Positions 11,464-23,800 of a stretch of DNA of 64,000 bases are shown one piece after another. Made by a program: the position numbers and the translations under genes. Source of the DNA: Macrocystis pyrifera (Eukaryota > Sar > Phaeophyceae > Laminariales > Laminariaceae); the NCBI GenBank assembly GCA_031763025.1, contig JASSKH010000010.1, positions 13,347,427 to 13,411,426 of the forward strand. Reading direction: 5' to 3'. Below the pieces are notes generated by a model that was not told where the DNA came from, did not search any database, and worked only from the letters and a program-made list of their open reading frames with translations. Positions within the stretch are counted from its first letter, which is position 1, and each line of letters opens with the position of its first letter.

Positions 11464-13212
11464 ATGAAAATATAATTCTTGATATAGTCTGTATTTTTTC
11501 GGGAAGCGCTTGTCTTGTGTTTTTCAGCGAAGGCGCCGCTCGTTTTGCCGTCGTTCGTCGCGTTTCGTCGGAGCTCCCATGTGCGCGTAGGCCATCTTGG
11601 TCGGGGGAACCAGTCGAGTATATTTTTTGTTTCGTTTCGTGTTCATGCAGCTCGTCCTTTGTTTTTTTCGTTTCGTTTTAGGGTGAGCGGCGCGTATTTT
11701 TTTTTTTTTTTTTTTGCTTTTCCTGGGAGGGCCTACAGCGGAACCTAAGTCAAGCGTGCGTATTACGAAATGACAGGCGGGTGCTGTGAACGTGTCCAGT
11801 GCTGTCGGGAGAGTCTCGGGAGCGTTAGCTATTTCTACCGCGGGCACATCAGTAGCTCCACTAGAAATCGCGCAAGAGTACTTGAAATTTGCGAATTAGT
11901 GTTTAGACAACCCGTGTTGTTTTCACGAGAAGCGCTACGTATCTCGTTTTTGGGTTCGACCTCTGGTTGCCGTCGCACGCGAAAAAGCGCGAGGCAGTCG
12001 GTTGTAGTTCGGCGTTTTCTTGCCGTTCGCAGCTCGCAGCTAGGGCCTAGATGTGCCAGATTTCACCACGCACTTCCTCGGCGATGTGTGGTTGGTAGAA
12101 ATGAAGGCGTGCGTAGTTGGTTGCTGGTGCACGCTCTGCTTGGTGCGCCAGTTGTCAGCCCCAACGCACACGAACACGCGCGCAGCGTGCTGTTGCGTGC
12201 CCAGACATCGTTTATGCCGCATTACTTTCTAAATATTGGCCTGGTGTGGTTGTACATTATTGCCGCCGTATATAGCTTCTTGGTCAGTTCGCCCCCAAAC
12301 ATGTCAGAGTAGCGAACGAAGCGATCAGTTTTCGTCGGGAGCTTCGCCGTGGTGGGCGTCAAACACCGCTGTGCGTGGAGGGCAGCGGAAACGTTTGCCA
12401 GTAGGCAGGGAGGGGGGGGGTCAATTCTCGGAGATTGAAGAGGAAATAAATACTCTGTACTGTACATCGTTTTATTTTGTTATGTTTCTCGTGTTTTCTT
12501 CTTTGCTGTAAGGCAACAGTGAATAATTATTTGGGTATGTACGCCTGGCACTGCTAAGAGTCCTGACTGTTTAATAGGGCTGGTAGAGGTATTCGCCCAG
12601 CGGCCGGACAGATGTCTCAAGTGTGATGAGACAGCGTTATTTTTTGTCGAGATTATGTCGCGGACGATCGCACCCGCAAGAAACGAAGTCTGCCTAGACT
12701 TTTGATTGAGTTGACCTCCGACGGATAGGGAGGTATTTTTTTTGTTCAACTCTGTCGTTGAACCCTACATTGCCGAGACGCTATAACTACTGTATATACA
12801 TACCAAGGTACCTGGTATTCTTTTTTAACTACCAATAATTGCAACGATGTAATTTCGTGGATAATCTTTACTGCTGTAGAGCAGGGCAATCGTTGCCCTG
12901 CTGTTCCCTACCGGTAGGTGTTACCGTCTACCAGGTGTGTTTTCGTAGTTTTGTGTAGTTTTGTGTTGCTGTATAAATCAAACCTGGTACATGATACAGC
13001 AGCGCGGAGAGTAGACTCGTCGAATAAGGGCACGACGATCGCGAGCGAACGATCGACGGTCGCTACTACGTCTGTATAGATACTTGAAATCTGTGACATA
13101 GAGCAGCCTAACACAGGGAAAGAAACATCACGAGCAGATCGAAAGATGCGGCGGCACGGTATAGGAAGAGTCAAAGCACATGACCACCGTCTCATGCGTA
13201 GAAAAGCGCTGC
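11464..13212. other. ATG9 3' flank, no gene seen
   Basis: Probably contains the ATG9 3' UTR and spacer. It has T-rich runs (11695-11715) and an AATAAA-like GAAATAAATA at 12441-12450. Open frames of up to 180 codons are present but show no domain or family resemblance. Confidence 0.5.
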
Positions 13213-13695
13213 ATCTAATCTACGCGGGGCCGTTTTCCCTTACCCCCTCGGACACAAGGCCCCCTAGCGGTCGGGGTTGCAGCCGCGTTCACGGGAAACC
13301 CTGCGCCCTGGATCGAACCACCGTCTTTCGCGCCAGCCGGTGAAGTCGTCGGCTTCGCGCTCGCGACCGAAATCGAACTGTCGCTCGCGGCCGAAACCGC
13401 GCTTGCGGCCGAAACCGCTCTCGCGGATGAACCTGCGCTTGTGGGCAACCCCACCGTGCTGTTTGCGCTGTTTGGCGAACCAACGCTCGCGCTAGCGGGA
13501 GAGCCCACCGTGCTGTATGCACTGTTTAGCGAACCAACGCTCGCACTTGCGCTCCGGTGCGCGGATGACGTGCGCACGCGCGATCTGTTATGTTGTAAGA
13601 ACAGCGGGGCGGACGCCCGCCCTCTGCACATAGAAGCAATATTCGAAGAAGCAGAACTCTGTATCACCCTGACCCGACGAGTCCAAGACAGCTGA
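13213..13695 (+). other. open frame with Ala/Glu/Pro repeats, unrecognised
   Basis: About 160 codons stay open to a TGA at 13693-13695, with short internal repeats (LAAETALAAETALADEPAL; then a 17-residue unit related to NPTVLFALFGEPTLALAGEP twice). The opposite strand is open over the same stretch, and no start codon or splice context singles out either strand. Could be a gene fragment or biased repeat DNA. Confidence 0.2.
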
Positions 13696-13959
13696 GCAGT
13701 CGCAATTGTAGCACTCGAACGGGGTGGTGGTGTCCGTGATGGTAAGAGGCCGGCAAGCCTCCCCATCATAGTTAAATTCCTCCCCTCAGCCACGCCCAAA
13801 GAATGGTCACACGCCAAGACAGGAGCTGCCTTGACAATGGGAGACCAGGGTACCGGTCTGCGACGATTCCTGCAAGACCCGCGATAGCAAATATAAGAAG
13901 CCAGGAGACGGGTAGTCAAGCGGAAACCATCAGAATCCTACGAGGGCTTATAAATAGAA

Positions 13960-14690
13960 AGAACATACGGATACCACTAGTACAGCAGGAAGCACCGAAA
14001 CATGGCGTAGCAGCGGTCGTACCACTAGTACAGCACCCATCGGAACGTCGGTGGATTAGTGGGCGGATTAGTATGCTACTGTAATACTGCAGTACTGCTG
14101 TACTGCTGCACTGCTTCGGATGTGGGTTTTTTGGGTGAATGGGTGGGTTGGTTTTTCGCCACATAGCGTTGCAGCATGAGCGGGTAGTCAGCAAACACAA
14201 TCCAAAGTGCAACTAAGCATCGGAATGTCGGTGGTGTGGGTTAAACGTATGCCGGCCCCGCTGGCGTCGCAGCTGTCGTACCACTAGTACAGCAGCAAGC
14301 ATCGGAACGTCGGTGGGGTAGTGGGCGTATTATTAAAAAAAAAATGTGTTGTGCGTGAGGTGGTTTGGGCGGATAGGTGCGTTGGATTCTCGGTACATAT
14401 ATAGCGTTGCAGCACATGGCCCGGTGGTCAACCTAACACAACAAAGCGTGAGTAATCATCGGAACGTCGGTGGTGTGGGTGTATACGTATACTGGCCCCG
14501 CTGGCGTGGCAGCGGTCGTACTACTATTACGGGGGTCTATAGTTAACAGGACCTATGGCGTACATAAAAACCTATATATTTAGGTATTTTTACCAACAAT
14601 ATTTGGTCCTGTTTACTATGGTCCCCCGTAATAGTACAGCAGTAAGCATCGGAACGTCGGTAGGTTAGTGGGCGGATTAGTTCTAAAGAC
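13960..14690. repeat. tandem repeat array, unit about 240-260 bp
   Basis: The block GTCGTACCACTAGTACAGCA followed by CATCGGAACGTCGGTGG and AGTGGGCGGATTAG recurs at about 14015, 14272 and 14512, and a linking block (ATAGCGTTGCAGCA) recurs between them and again at 16033. The third unit is split by a MITE. Confidence 0.85.
14527..14631. mobile_element. TTACGGGGG MITE, copy 1
   Basis: Inverted ends TTACGGGGGTCTATAGTTAA and the complement of CTATGGTCCCCCGTAA, flanked by TA on both sides, 105 bp, with an A/T-rich centre (CAACAATATTTGGTCCTG). It sits exactly at the TA of the CACTAGTACAGC block of the surrounding tandem repeat, which is uninterrupted in two other units: a filled and empty site. Confidence 0.93.
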
Positions 14691-15339
14691 AGTGGCTATC
14701 ACACCATCGTCTGCTTGTCATATCAAGATATGTGATGTGGGAGAGCAGTAAGGGTTCCAAGAGAATCTAGATGATGATCCACAGAAGAGGTGTTACACTG
14801 ATGTCTGTGCTCGGTCAGACCCAGAGCTAGTTCTTATTGGCGTCCTCTTATTTTATTGATGCGAGGCCTGCTCGAAGGGGCAAGTGAGAAGAGTGAGAAG
14901 GGAGGGGGGGGGGGGAAGCAGATGGTTTTCGAAGCCAGAAGTATCATCTGGCTTCAACCGGCTGTAATCTACTGGCAAGGGTGCATGCATCACCCTCAAC
15001 TTCAATAGTACAACACCCCGTAAACCTGACGTACGAACATACCGCGCGCGCACATCTCCGTCTCTTCGGCTACTTAGATACTAGCCTTCGTATCCTTTTA
15101 CTAAATTAGCAAATACAAATATCTTGTTCCAAACGGGGTACGTACGTGTACGAAGGAATACTAGCCTGCGTATCGGATACTATACAAATACGGAATATCT
15201 TATTCCAGACGGTAAAAGGAGTAAGATCCAACTGGAATAATAATATATAACGGTCCCTACTGATGGTTGGTCTACTGGCTACAAACCAAGGTACTCCATC
15301 ACATTAGCCCACCCTGAATAGTCGTAGATGCAGGTCCCA
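14691..15339. other. spacer, no gene seen
   Basis: No coding stretch with domain content. It has two related A/T-rich blocks (GATACTAGCCTTCGTATCC near 15073 and ACTAGCCTGCGTATCGG near 15159) that look like diverged repeats. Confidence 0.4.
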
Positions 15340-15660
15340 CGACGATATTTTTTTTATTTTTTTTTATCCATCGCTTTTACTTCCCAGCCCACTCGTAGGA
15401 GGTTTTACCCTCGACGATCTTCTGGACAAGCCGTGGTCACAGGTTCGTCCCTTCTCCCCCGGTACGTGCCTTTAGTTTTTGTCGCGCATAGGGTTCAGCA
15501 TTCCCACTGCTCGTCGATTTTCATCGAATGTAGCCAACTCACGCTTTCGCGCTTTCCGCTTATCAATTTTTTATGCAAGAAAAAGTCCCTATGAGCATGC
15601 ACTCGGTGGGACTTGAACCCACGAAATTGATCTTGACATATAGAGATGGCTACTTAGACA
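15340..15660 (-). mobile_element. tRNA-derived SINE, antisense copy
   Basis: Reading the minus strand: a tRNA-like head with a pol III B-box-like GGGTTCAAGTCCCACCGAG, then GCATGCTCATAGGGAC, a body with GAAAATCGACGAGCAG and CCTCCTACGAGTGGGC, and an A-rich tail (15345-15366 read as T here). The body is about 90 percent identical to 62896-63205. The 5' part of the tRNA-like head is diverged. Confidence 0.85.
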
Positions 15661-16028
15661 TCAGAAAAATCGAAAGAGGGGGGTCGAAGATACTGCTATT
15701 ATTCGAAACAAACGACAGACCAACGAGATCATAGACCAATCCACACCTCGTAAATGAGGCTAAGACGCTTCTGGCAGGTAGGGGCAGCAGTCGTGCTAGA
15801 GAAGGAAAACGCCATGAAAACGAAAGAGTAAAGGCACAACGGGATGTCCGTCGTAGTACAATACGAAACTAGAAATACCAAGGGGGGGGGCAACTGTGGG
15901 CCTGATGTAACAAGCCGTGGCTACACGCGGTGTAAGCTATGAGAGAAGCGGGGAGAGACCGAAATGCGACATCAAAGTAAAAAATATGGTAGGTTTGGGT
16001 GGAGAGGTACCAATAGACTGTTTTTTTT

Positions 16029-16790
16029 GCCACATAGCGTTGCAGCATGGGCGTGTGGTCACCTACTGTAACACAACCCAAAGTACGGGTAACGGTTATA
16101 CGGGGCGATTGGCACACTTTCTCGCAGCAGCAGCCTCCTTTCGACCCGCGCGCAGCAAGGGTCAAAACCGAGCGAAAGAGAAGAGAGCAAAATCCGTTAA
16201 CGCAGCATGGCCGCCTAGACTTCTAGAGCAGCACTGCAGGTATTGAGTTTGCGCCTCATGAGCACGAAATACTAGTTTCACCCAAGCTTAATGACACACG
16301 GTCTGGTTGAAGGGAGTGTGGTAACACGAGAGGGTGATCTACGAGGGCTCGACAACTATGGTTGGCGGACGAGAGCAACAACAGCGCAACACTGCTGCTG
16401 TATACCCCTCGCAATAGGATTATGGCTACAATACGAGAAACGGTTATACGAGGCGTTTGGTACACTTTCTTGCAGCAGCAGCCTCTTTCCGACCCGCACG
16501 CAGCAAGGGTCAAAACAGAGCGGAAGAGAGAGTTCAATTCGTATTAATTAACGCAGCATGGCAGATTCGACCACTACAGCAGTACTGCAGGTTCTTGAGG
16601 TTGCGCCTGATACTACACCAAATACTAATGTATGTAGTTCCACGCAAGCATCATGACACAGGGTCTGGTTGCAGAAAGTGTGGTAACAATGGAGGGAGAT
16701 TTACCGGGGCTCGACAACTATGGATGACGGACGAGAGCAACAGCGCAAAACTGCTGTATGTGGGTTCCAGGTTCTCGACCAGACCGTCGC
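16029..16790. repeat. tandem repeat, unit about 355 bp
   Basis: Unit 1 starts near 16090 and unit 2 near 16440, each with AACGGTTATACG, ACACTTTCT.GCAGCAGCAG, CGCAGCAAGGGTCAAAAC, TTAACGCAGCATGGC, GTCTGGTTG and CTCGACAACTATGG in the same order. A third partial copy is at 17296-17365. The copies differ at many positions, so the array is not recent. Confidence 0.85.
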
Positions 16791-17178
16791 ATGGGTATTG
16801 TCCCGCGGAGGTCCCACCATTCGCCGAGGTCGCGGATTTCCGTATATCTTATTGTACGACTGTGGTCATCCATATTCCTGGACTACTTGTTATCGTCAGC
16901 CGTGACATTGTCTCGTGACAAGTAATCACTGCAGATTGGAATGCTTGGCCCGTGCCTCACACACTCTTCCTCTCCAACATCGTTGATGGTCGTTTCGTGG
17001 GATCGTCCGTACCGATCCTATACCAAAACCTGGCGTGTCCTACACGCTACCCTCTAAGAAAGGGATGTGCCATAAATGTCGACTCGAACCTGGGGTCCTC
17101 CCCACATTTGGCGTCGATGGCAGGACCGGTCCTCCCCACATATAATATTTTGATTTCTCTCGTAACAACTGTTGACTA

Positions 17179-17282
17179 TTACGGGGGTCCATAGTTAACG
17201 GGACCAAATTTTGTTAGCAAAAATAGGTAAATATATAGGTTTTATGTATGCCATAGGTCCTGTTAACTATGGACCCCCGTAA
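17179..17282. mobile_element. TTACGGGGG MITE, copy 2
   Basis: Ends TTACGGGGGTCCATAGTTAA and its complement, TA on both sides, 104 bp. The centre is in the opposite orientation to copy 1 (AAAAATAGGTAAATATATAGG). Confidence 0.95.
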
Positions 17283-17864
17283 TAGGATTATACAGCTATA
17301 CGGGTAATGGCTATATAGGGCGTTTGGAACACCTTCTCGCAGCAGCAACCTCCTTCCGACCCTTGTTGCGCGCGGCGTGCTTCCGAGAGGAACTTTGTGC
17401 CCGGGCGTCAGTAACTTTTTGTGCTCGGGCTTCCATCCTTGAGAGTCTTTCCGATCGAGCAGCAATTGCCCTGGGACCTTGGGGAGGAGCAATTTGCGTT
17501 ACTGAACAAAAAGAAAAATTCTCGTTTTCAAGTGAAAAATGGGCAATGGGCGCTCAATGGATGCTCTTACCCATTGCCCATGTTTTGTTTATTATGATAC
17601 CTGGTACTTGCATTTTCTCCAGCAATTGCAATTGTTTTTAGACTGTCGCTAAATTTGAGTAAAATTGCGAAATGCCTGTCACACTGGATACCGTCGTGTG
17701 ATACAGGGTCCATTCGTGGGTGATTGCCGGGCCTAACGTCGTGTACTTCACCGCGCCAAAGCGGTCCTGTTGCGTATAGGCCTGTGTTCAGACCTACCTG
17801 TATTTGCGTGTATTAGGTTGTGCTGCTGTTGCAATACGCGTTTGCACTAAGCAAAACACGAGCA

Positions 17865-17969
17865 TTACAGGGCTCCCTAGTTAATAGGACCTATGGCATA
17901 CATAAAAACCTATATACTTCCCTATTTTTACTAACAATATTTGGTCTTATTTACTATGGTCCCCTGTAA
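17865..17969. mobile_element. TTACGGGGG MITE, copy 3 (worn)
   Basis: Ends TTACAGGGCTCCCTAGTTAA and ACTATGGTCCCCTGTAA, centre as in copy 1. Terminal mutations suggest an older insertion. Confidence 0.9.
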
Positions 17970-18402
17970 TAACTCTCGAAACACCGCCGTAGCATGGGCT
18001 TTGCTGAATGCGCCTCGGGGCTGGCTGCAACGTCGTGCGTACAGAGGTAGCAGTACTGCTGCAACACTCCATTCTTCTGCTCTGTGTTTATCTGCGTGTT
18101 GTACGAGGGGAAATATTGTCAAACAGGGTCCATCACCGCCCTCTTTTGATCAGTAGTCGAAGGTACAATAGTATTAGTAGAAACGGTAGTAGTAGTGGCG
18201 GTATACTGTTATTAATAGTGAATGCTTATTGGTACAGTAGTCACAGTGGAAAATGCGACGGAAGGTATGCTCATAGTCGCAATAACAAGAGTAGTGGTAG
18301 ATTCTAACAGTACTATTCTCCACGAGTATTATAACACAGCAGCACCATTCATATGTATAGTATGTGTAGCGTATTGGCAGTAGCTCGCAGTATCATCATT
18401 GT

Positions 18403-18689
18403 TGTTATGGTACTGCTTTGAATGAGGCTTAAAGCCCCCGATAGTTACCTGGGTTCAGGTATTGGGATCGTATTGTAGTCCTTGTGAGGCGTATCTTATA
18501 TGGAAAACCAGGGCTTTTCCCTTGCGAGGTACGAGCCGTGCTCTCAGTCTCCCCGTGCACGAAAGGAATAAAACTGCTCTTCTTATATCTCTAAGCAAAC
18601 AACACGCGTGAGTAGTGAGTACCAACGAGTACCTGCTTATTAGGCAAACCTGTCTAGGGATACAAAGTGAACCGACCTTGATCTTAACG
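18403..18689 (+). repeat. LTR-like direct repeat, left copy
   Basis: Starts TGTTATGG and runs through TGCTTTGAATGAGGC, CTGGGTTCAGGTATTGGGA, CTCTCAGTCTCCCCGTGCAC and CGACCTTGATCTTAAC. The same sequence recurs at 19487-19761. TGTTA at the start and TAACA at the right-copy end form a short inverted end as in LTRs. I found no matching target duplication and no coding capacity between the copies. Confidence 0.6.
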
Positions 18690-19486
18690 AGTGGCGTCGT
18701 CGGCTTAATCTTTTCTTTTTTTTCTTGCCGTTTTCCTGGGCGTTTGGGCGTGGCCTTCTACTTTTTGACGTTTTCCGAGTTATCGGGAATACAAAGTGTC
18801 CCGACCTTGATCTTAACAAGTGGCGTCGTCAGCTTGTTTTTTTTTTGTCATTTTTCTGGACTTTGTGAGATGTTCTTTTTTTTTTTTTTTACTTTTTTCG
18901 AGTTTTCGGGCCGGGAGGTTTTCTGCTCCGTCTGTTCCTGATTTTTTTTTTTTCTTGGGGTTGGGGATGGTTTTTTTTGCGCATTTTGTCCTGCCTACCC
19001 CCCCGCTCAGTTTCGGGGCTGGTTTGGGTAATCGGGCCACTCATTTGTGGCACAGGGCACGTTTCCGGAGTTGCGGGCTGGTTTTAATGGTTTTTGGCTT
19101 ATTCCGTATTATTTTTCTTCTCGTCCTACCGATCCCCCCCGCTCTGGAGCTGGGGGGGTGATCTGGATAAATTGACAACGCGTACTGGGGCAAGGATCGC
19201 CTTGCTTTCGTGCTAACCTTTCGCTTTTCCGTCGACACTTTCTCGCCCTACCCTCTTGCGGGTGGCATGGCGATGGCTTTTGTTGACGATTTATTCCTGC
19301 CCCTTACAGCTAGGTCTTCCGTTCTTTCTTTTTGGTCGTACTTTGCCGGCTAAGTAACTTGCCGTTCAGAGGTGTGGGAGTGGGTTTGAAGAGCCGCGTC
19401 TTCGACTCATGATCTAGATCATTGAATCGGGGTTTCCATTAATTTCCCATAATTCTGCATATATACGGGTCATCAGAGTGGGTTAG

Positions 19487-19761
19487 TGTTATGGTAGTGC
19501 TTTGAATGAGGCTGAAAGGCCGGCAATTAACTGGGTTCAGGTATTGGGAACGTATTTGTAGTACTTGGGAGGCGTAAATTAGACGCAACACCAGGGGTCT
19601 TCCCAGCGAGGCACGAGCCTTGCTCTCAGTCTCCCCGTGCACGAAAGGAATATAGCTGTTCTACTATCTTTAAGCAAACGACACACGTGAGGACTAACGA
19701 GTACCTGCTCGATAGGCAAACCTGTCTAGAGATACAAAGTGTGCCGACCTTGATCTCAACA
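19487..19761 (+). repeat. LTR-like direct repeat, right copy
   Basis: TGTTATGG to TGATCTCAACA, about 85 percent alike with the left copy. The 797 bases between the copies are T-rich and non-coding, so if this is an element it is a miniature non-autonomous one. Confidence 0.6.
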
Positions 19762-20224
19762 TACCCCTGGTAGTACTAAAAAACATGGAGGAGTACAATC
19801 AATATGATAATCATACCCCCTGTCCCCCCGCAGAAAAGCGGATGCGGTGCAACGCATTGTAGTCACATGGCATAACCAGTTAAAGTGACACGGTGGCCAA
19901 AATCCAGGAAAAATTGAAAGGAAACCACGCCCACGGGCTACCGTGTGCATGTCCGCTTCTGTGCAACCGGCGTTCGTTGGAACCGGTGTTCTGCAGGTCT
20001 CGCACTGATGAAAATAAGGCGCAGATGTAATCTATCTTCCGGCACACGGAAAAAAAAAAACGAGCACACTGACAAACACACACAACAGCAGTCAATAACT
20101 AAATAGTGGAAACCCCACGCACCCCGCTACGAAGAGGCGTTCGAACCAAAGGTTCGAAACGGCCTCGGTCGCTGCTCTCCCTCAGCGTTGACTCGTCACA
20201 ACAGTTTATTGGTGTTACCGGGTG
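19762..20224. other. spacer, no gene seen
   Basis: No supported gene; short A run at 20049-20059. Confidence 0.4.
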
Positions 20225-20887
20225 ATGGGTTCGCCGTCCGAAAAAACGCAGATCCTACTTCAATGGAACAAACAGTGCCTCTCTTCTCACACGGGATTGT
20301 ACTTCCTGCAACAGGTAACGCGCGTACACACACATGAACACATTCTGCACAACAGTAGTAAAGATAGTCGTAGCAGGGTAAGAGCTACGTACACCATACC
20401 GTACATTAATAATCACAAGCAAGCAGCACGACACAAGAGTGAACGCCAAACACCCCGAACAACGAATACAAAAAACACGCCAAATCGACAAAGGAACACA
20501 TCATCCGACCAGAAACAATACTCGCAAGAAGTACACGCAAGAACGAATCAAAACACAAACAACATGCCGCGTCCCTTCCCATGTACATCACATATACGTA
20601 GTAGTACCGGAACATGTTTAATTTCATATGTACCGCATTCAAGAATACGTTTAATTTCACATGTACAGCATTCGAGCAGTCAATACCCAACCGACATCGC
20701 CTGCAAAGTTCAGATGGAACCAGTAGCCTCTACACCACCCGGTACTTCCCCCCATGCTACTTCCAAGACCGTCCGTTCCGTGGGTTTGGTTAAAGCTGGA
20801 TTGCATAACCTCCGCCCTCGCCACCACCCCCGCCCCTGCCCCCGCCGCGTTTCTCCCCACACCACTCTCTGCAAGGGTCTCGACTGA
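20225..20887 (+). other. open frame of 220 codons, unrecognised
   Basis: Begins ATG at 20225 (MGSPSEKTQILLQWNKQC) and ends TGA at 20885-20887. Composition is Thr/Asn/His/Arg-rich, and part of it (20600-20680) is a short tandem repeat around GTTTAATTTCA.ATGTAC. There is no domain, no conserved motif and no neighbouring exon, so chance is likely. Confidence 0.2.
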
Positions 20888-23800
20888 CTGGAACCGCCAC
20901 TCTCAGCGCCACCCCTGCTCCCGCCCCCGTACCCGATCCTGCCCCCGCTTCCACCCCCGTCTTAATCTCAGTCCCGACGGCCGCCCACGCCACCGCTTTA
21001 TCCATAGCCCTTGCAGCGACATGGAATGTTCCACCCATGACAAGAAACAAATCCAGGAGCATGCGACACTAACCCCAGGAGCATGCAGTCCTTGTCCTGT
21101 TTAACGCTTGCAAACAGAAATGTAATGAGAAGGAAGGAGCAAGGGCAGCAAATGAAGTAGATAGCGGTTAAGCAGGAGTAGTACAGGAGGGAGTTAGACT
21201 ACTGTACGTGGACGTGATAGGTTTCCATCTTGTTTTGGTTCCCCTTGGCTTTCTTCTTTCGGGGAACGTTAGGCTTCTGAGTGATCAACGTCGAAGCTCA
21301 TGCCGCACATTGTCGGATGGCGAACGCAATCACGACAACTACAAACAAGTCCGCATGACACGCTTATTCCAATAGCCGGCGTGAACGTCCACGCGTCATG
21401 ACTTTTCTGGAAGAGAGAATAGCTATCGCTAGGTCGGGGGTAGAGGTGTTGCTGTAGAAGAGATTGCACAACATGAAGCACACGAGAGATCAGCAGAGCA
21501 CAGCAGGCACAGCCCAGCGAGCCGTTCCCATCCGAGACACTTGGGTGCACCTCGGTGGCCGCTGTCCTGCCATGTGTTGTGTGGGTGGGCCCGCTGCGAC
21601 GTGATTATTTCTCAACATCCCTTGTGCAACACAAGCGACACGGGGAGCGGGTGCGAACGTTTGGTACAGTAACTCAGAGTCTACACGTGGCGTGGCTGCC
21701 GCGTCCAAGACAATATCACGAAGCAACCATCGTTCAATTTCGCGCGCTGGCGACCCGTAGCTTCAATTATCGCTCCGTTTGGGTGAAGGTGGCAGAGCAC
21801 TGCACCCGTGAATAGTATGAGACGTGATCACAAGTAGAGTATATAAAAAACCACAATAATTGGCGCGACGGAGATGCGGCACAAGGGCCAGCAGCAGCAG
21901 CAGCAAAAATATATATCACACCAACAAATAACTGCTGAAACGCTGGAGTGGGGCACTCGGCGAGCACGCAAAGCAGTTTTGTCGGAAGAAGCATCCGCTC
22001 GTCACAACGGCAGCAGCACGGCAGCAGCAGCAGCAGTAGGTGAGCTGTGACACATCTTGATGGCTGTCACACACCGCTAAATCTGAACCGAAACGTCTGC
22101 TAAACTGCCACCTGAAATAGTCGGACGCTACGGGGGTGGGGATGCGAGTGCGGGTGGAGGGAAGCAGTTTGGGAAGAAGACCCCCCAAAGCCGCCATCAC
22201 TTGGCTGTTGGCCTGTGCATGGTACTTTCGGTTAGCTACAACTGGAGCAGGCCTTGTGGCACCAGTGGCGACGGACAACCCTCCTCGCCATGTCCCCTGT
22301 GCAATACAATGCCTCAACGCCTCCTTGTACACGACACGGGACCTAGCGGTTCGGGCAAACCTTTTCTTCTTCTTAGAGTGCGCTGCACCCACAGAGTCTA
22401 GTTTAGCTGTGACCTATTGACCGCCGCGGTGGAGGTCCCCTCACCTCATGGAGTTCCTTGAGAGTCCACTTCACCAAGGGGCTCCACGCGTGCCGTCCAA
22501 AATGGCTCTGCGTAAACAAGTCCCGGCACTGTAGCCGTTAGGGGAGGGGGAGGGGGAAGAGGATCAGTGACAAGGCGAGTACACCCAAAGATAACGTACC
22601 GGCGACAAGGAATATAGCAACAGGGGAAACCTTGCAAAAGGTTTGCACCGCGGGTCGCTCGCTGTATACCTGGAATGCGCCAGCGTAGCACCGTTGCGAA
22701 CAACAACGCTACCATTGCCAGACGCGATTACACCTACAGCACGATTCGCTGCCTGAAGTGCCGCCTGCATCCATCTATTATACAGAGCATAGCCGTACGA
22801 ACGTGATAGAACAGACAGCCGTCTGGAGTCTTGCCTGAACGACTTTTGGTTACGAGTACCAAGAACAAGAACAAGTGGCAAAATACTTGGAACAAGTGTG
22901 GGATTGTTTCGCAGTAGTAAAAGAGTTAACGTCGCTTCAGGGAGCTAGCCCGAGGCTTTGCGGTGGAGTAATGCCGTCTACGGTAGGTCGCTAGTACACC
23001 AGAAATAGTATAGCAACTGTAACAACAAAAACGGAAAACATATGTTTCCAAAGACTGCAAGCGATTCTGTTTATTTCAGAAGGCGCCCATCGAATATGGG
23101 CCGATCACCAGCCCGGCTGCATATATAGTTTTTCTGCAAATGCCGCGCTTTCTAAAGAAATAACCTTTATCTACTGCAAATTGTATCCTTCACTAATTAC
23201 AAGTAGTTTTCTCCCCAAGAGTTAGCTGCGGTTCGAAAGAGGCCAAGAAACCATGGAGCCATAGGGGTAGCATTACAGACAGGACGTGTCTACAGGACGG
23301 CACGTATAACTCTACACTGCTGTGGCTGTGTTCATCCTTCCATGAATAACAACATACACTCTGCACGTCGTATTTAAGCCCCGTTCTGCATCGTGAAAAC
23401 GACCTGTTTCCCGTTCGCATAAGCTGGGGCGAACACATCGCTCGTACCCCACGCCCACTTCAGAGCACCTTCCTCGCGCGGCGGAAGGTGGACTCGAGTT
23501 GTGGCAACAAAGCAAACAAAAACCCGGATCTCTGAGAACCGAGGTCGCGCGCGGGGGGTGACACTGTACCATGCCCTAAGTGATGGGGAAAGAATGATAC
23601 ATTGCCACACCAGCTTTCACCACCCGATGCCCCTCCAGCGACAAACCCTGTGTGTAATTGTCACGGCTTTGTGCAGAGTGCTACACGCTTGGTCCGATTG
23701 CCATATTAATAGCTACCAGCTACGAGCAAACCGTTGAAAAAAAAACGCCCTTCCAGCTTATCCACCGCCCCAGCTCGCCCCCCCCCACACTTCCAGGGCG

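Noticed and set aside
11770-12312. 180-codon plus-strand open frame after ATG9
   Set aside because: No similarity to known domains and no splice continuity; probably 3' UTR or spacer.
14527-17969. Could the repeated inverted units be a CRISPR array?
   Set aside because: They are dispersed hairpin MITEs with TA duplications and irregular spacing in a eukaryotic, intron-containing context.
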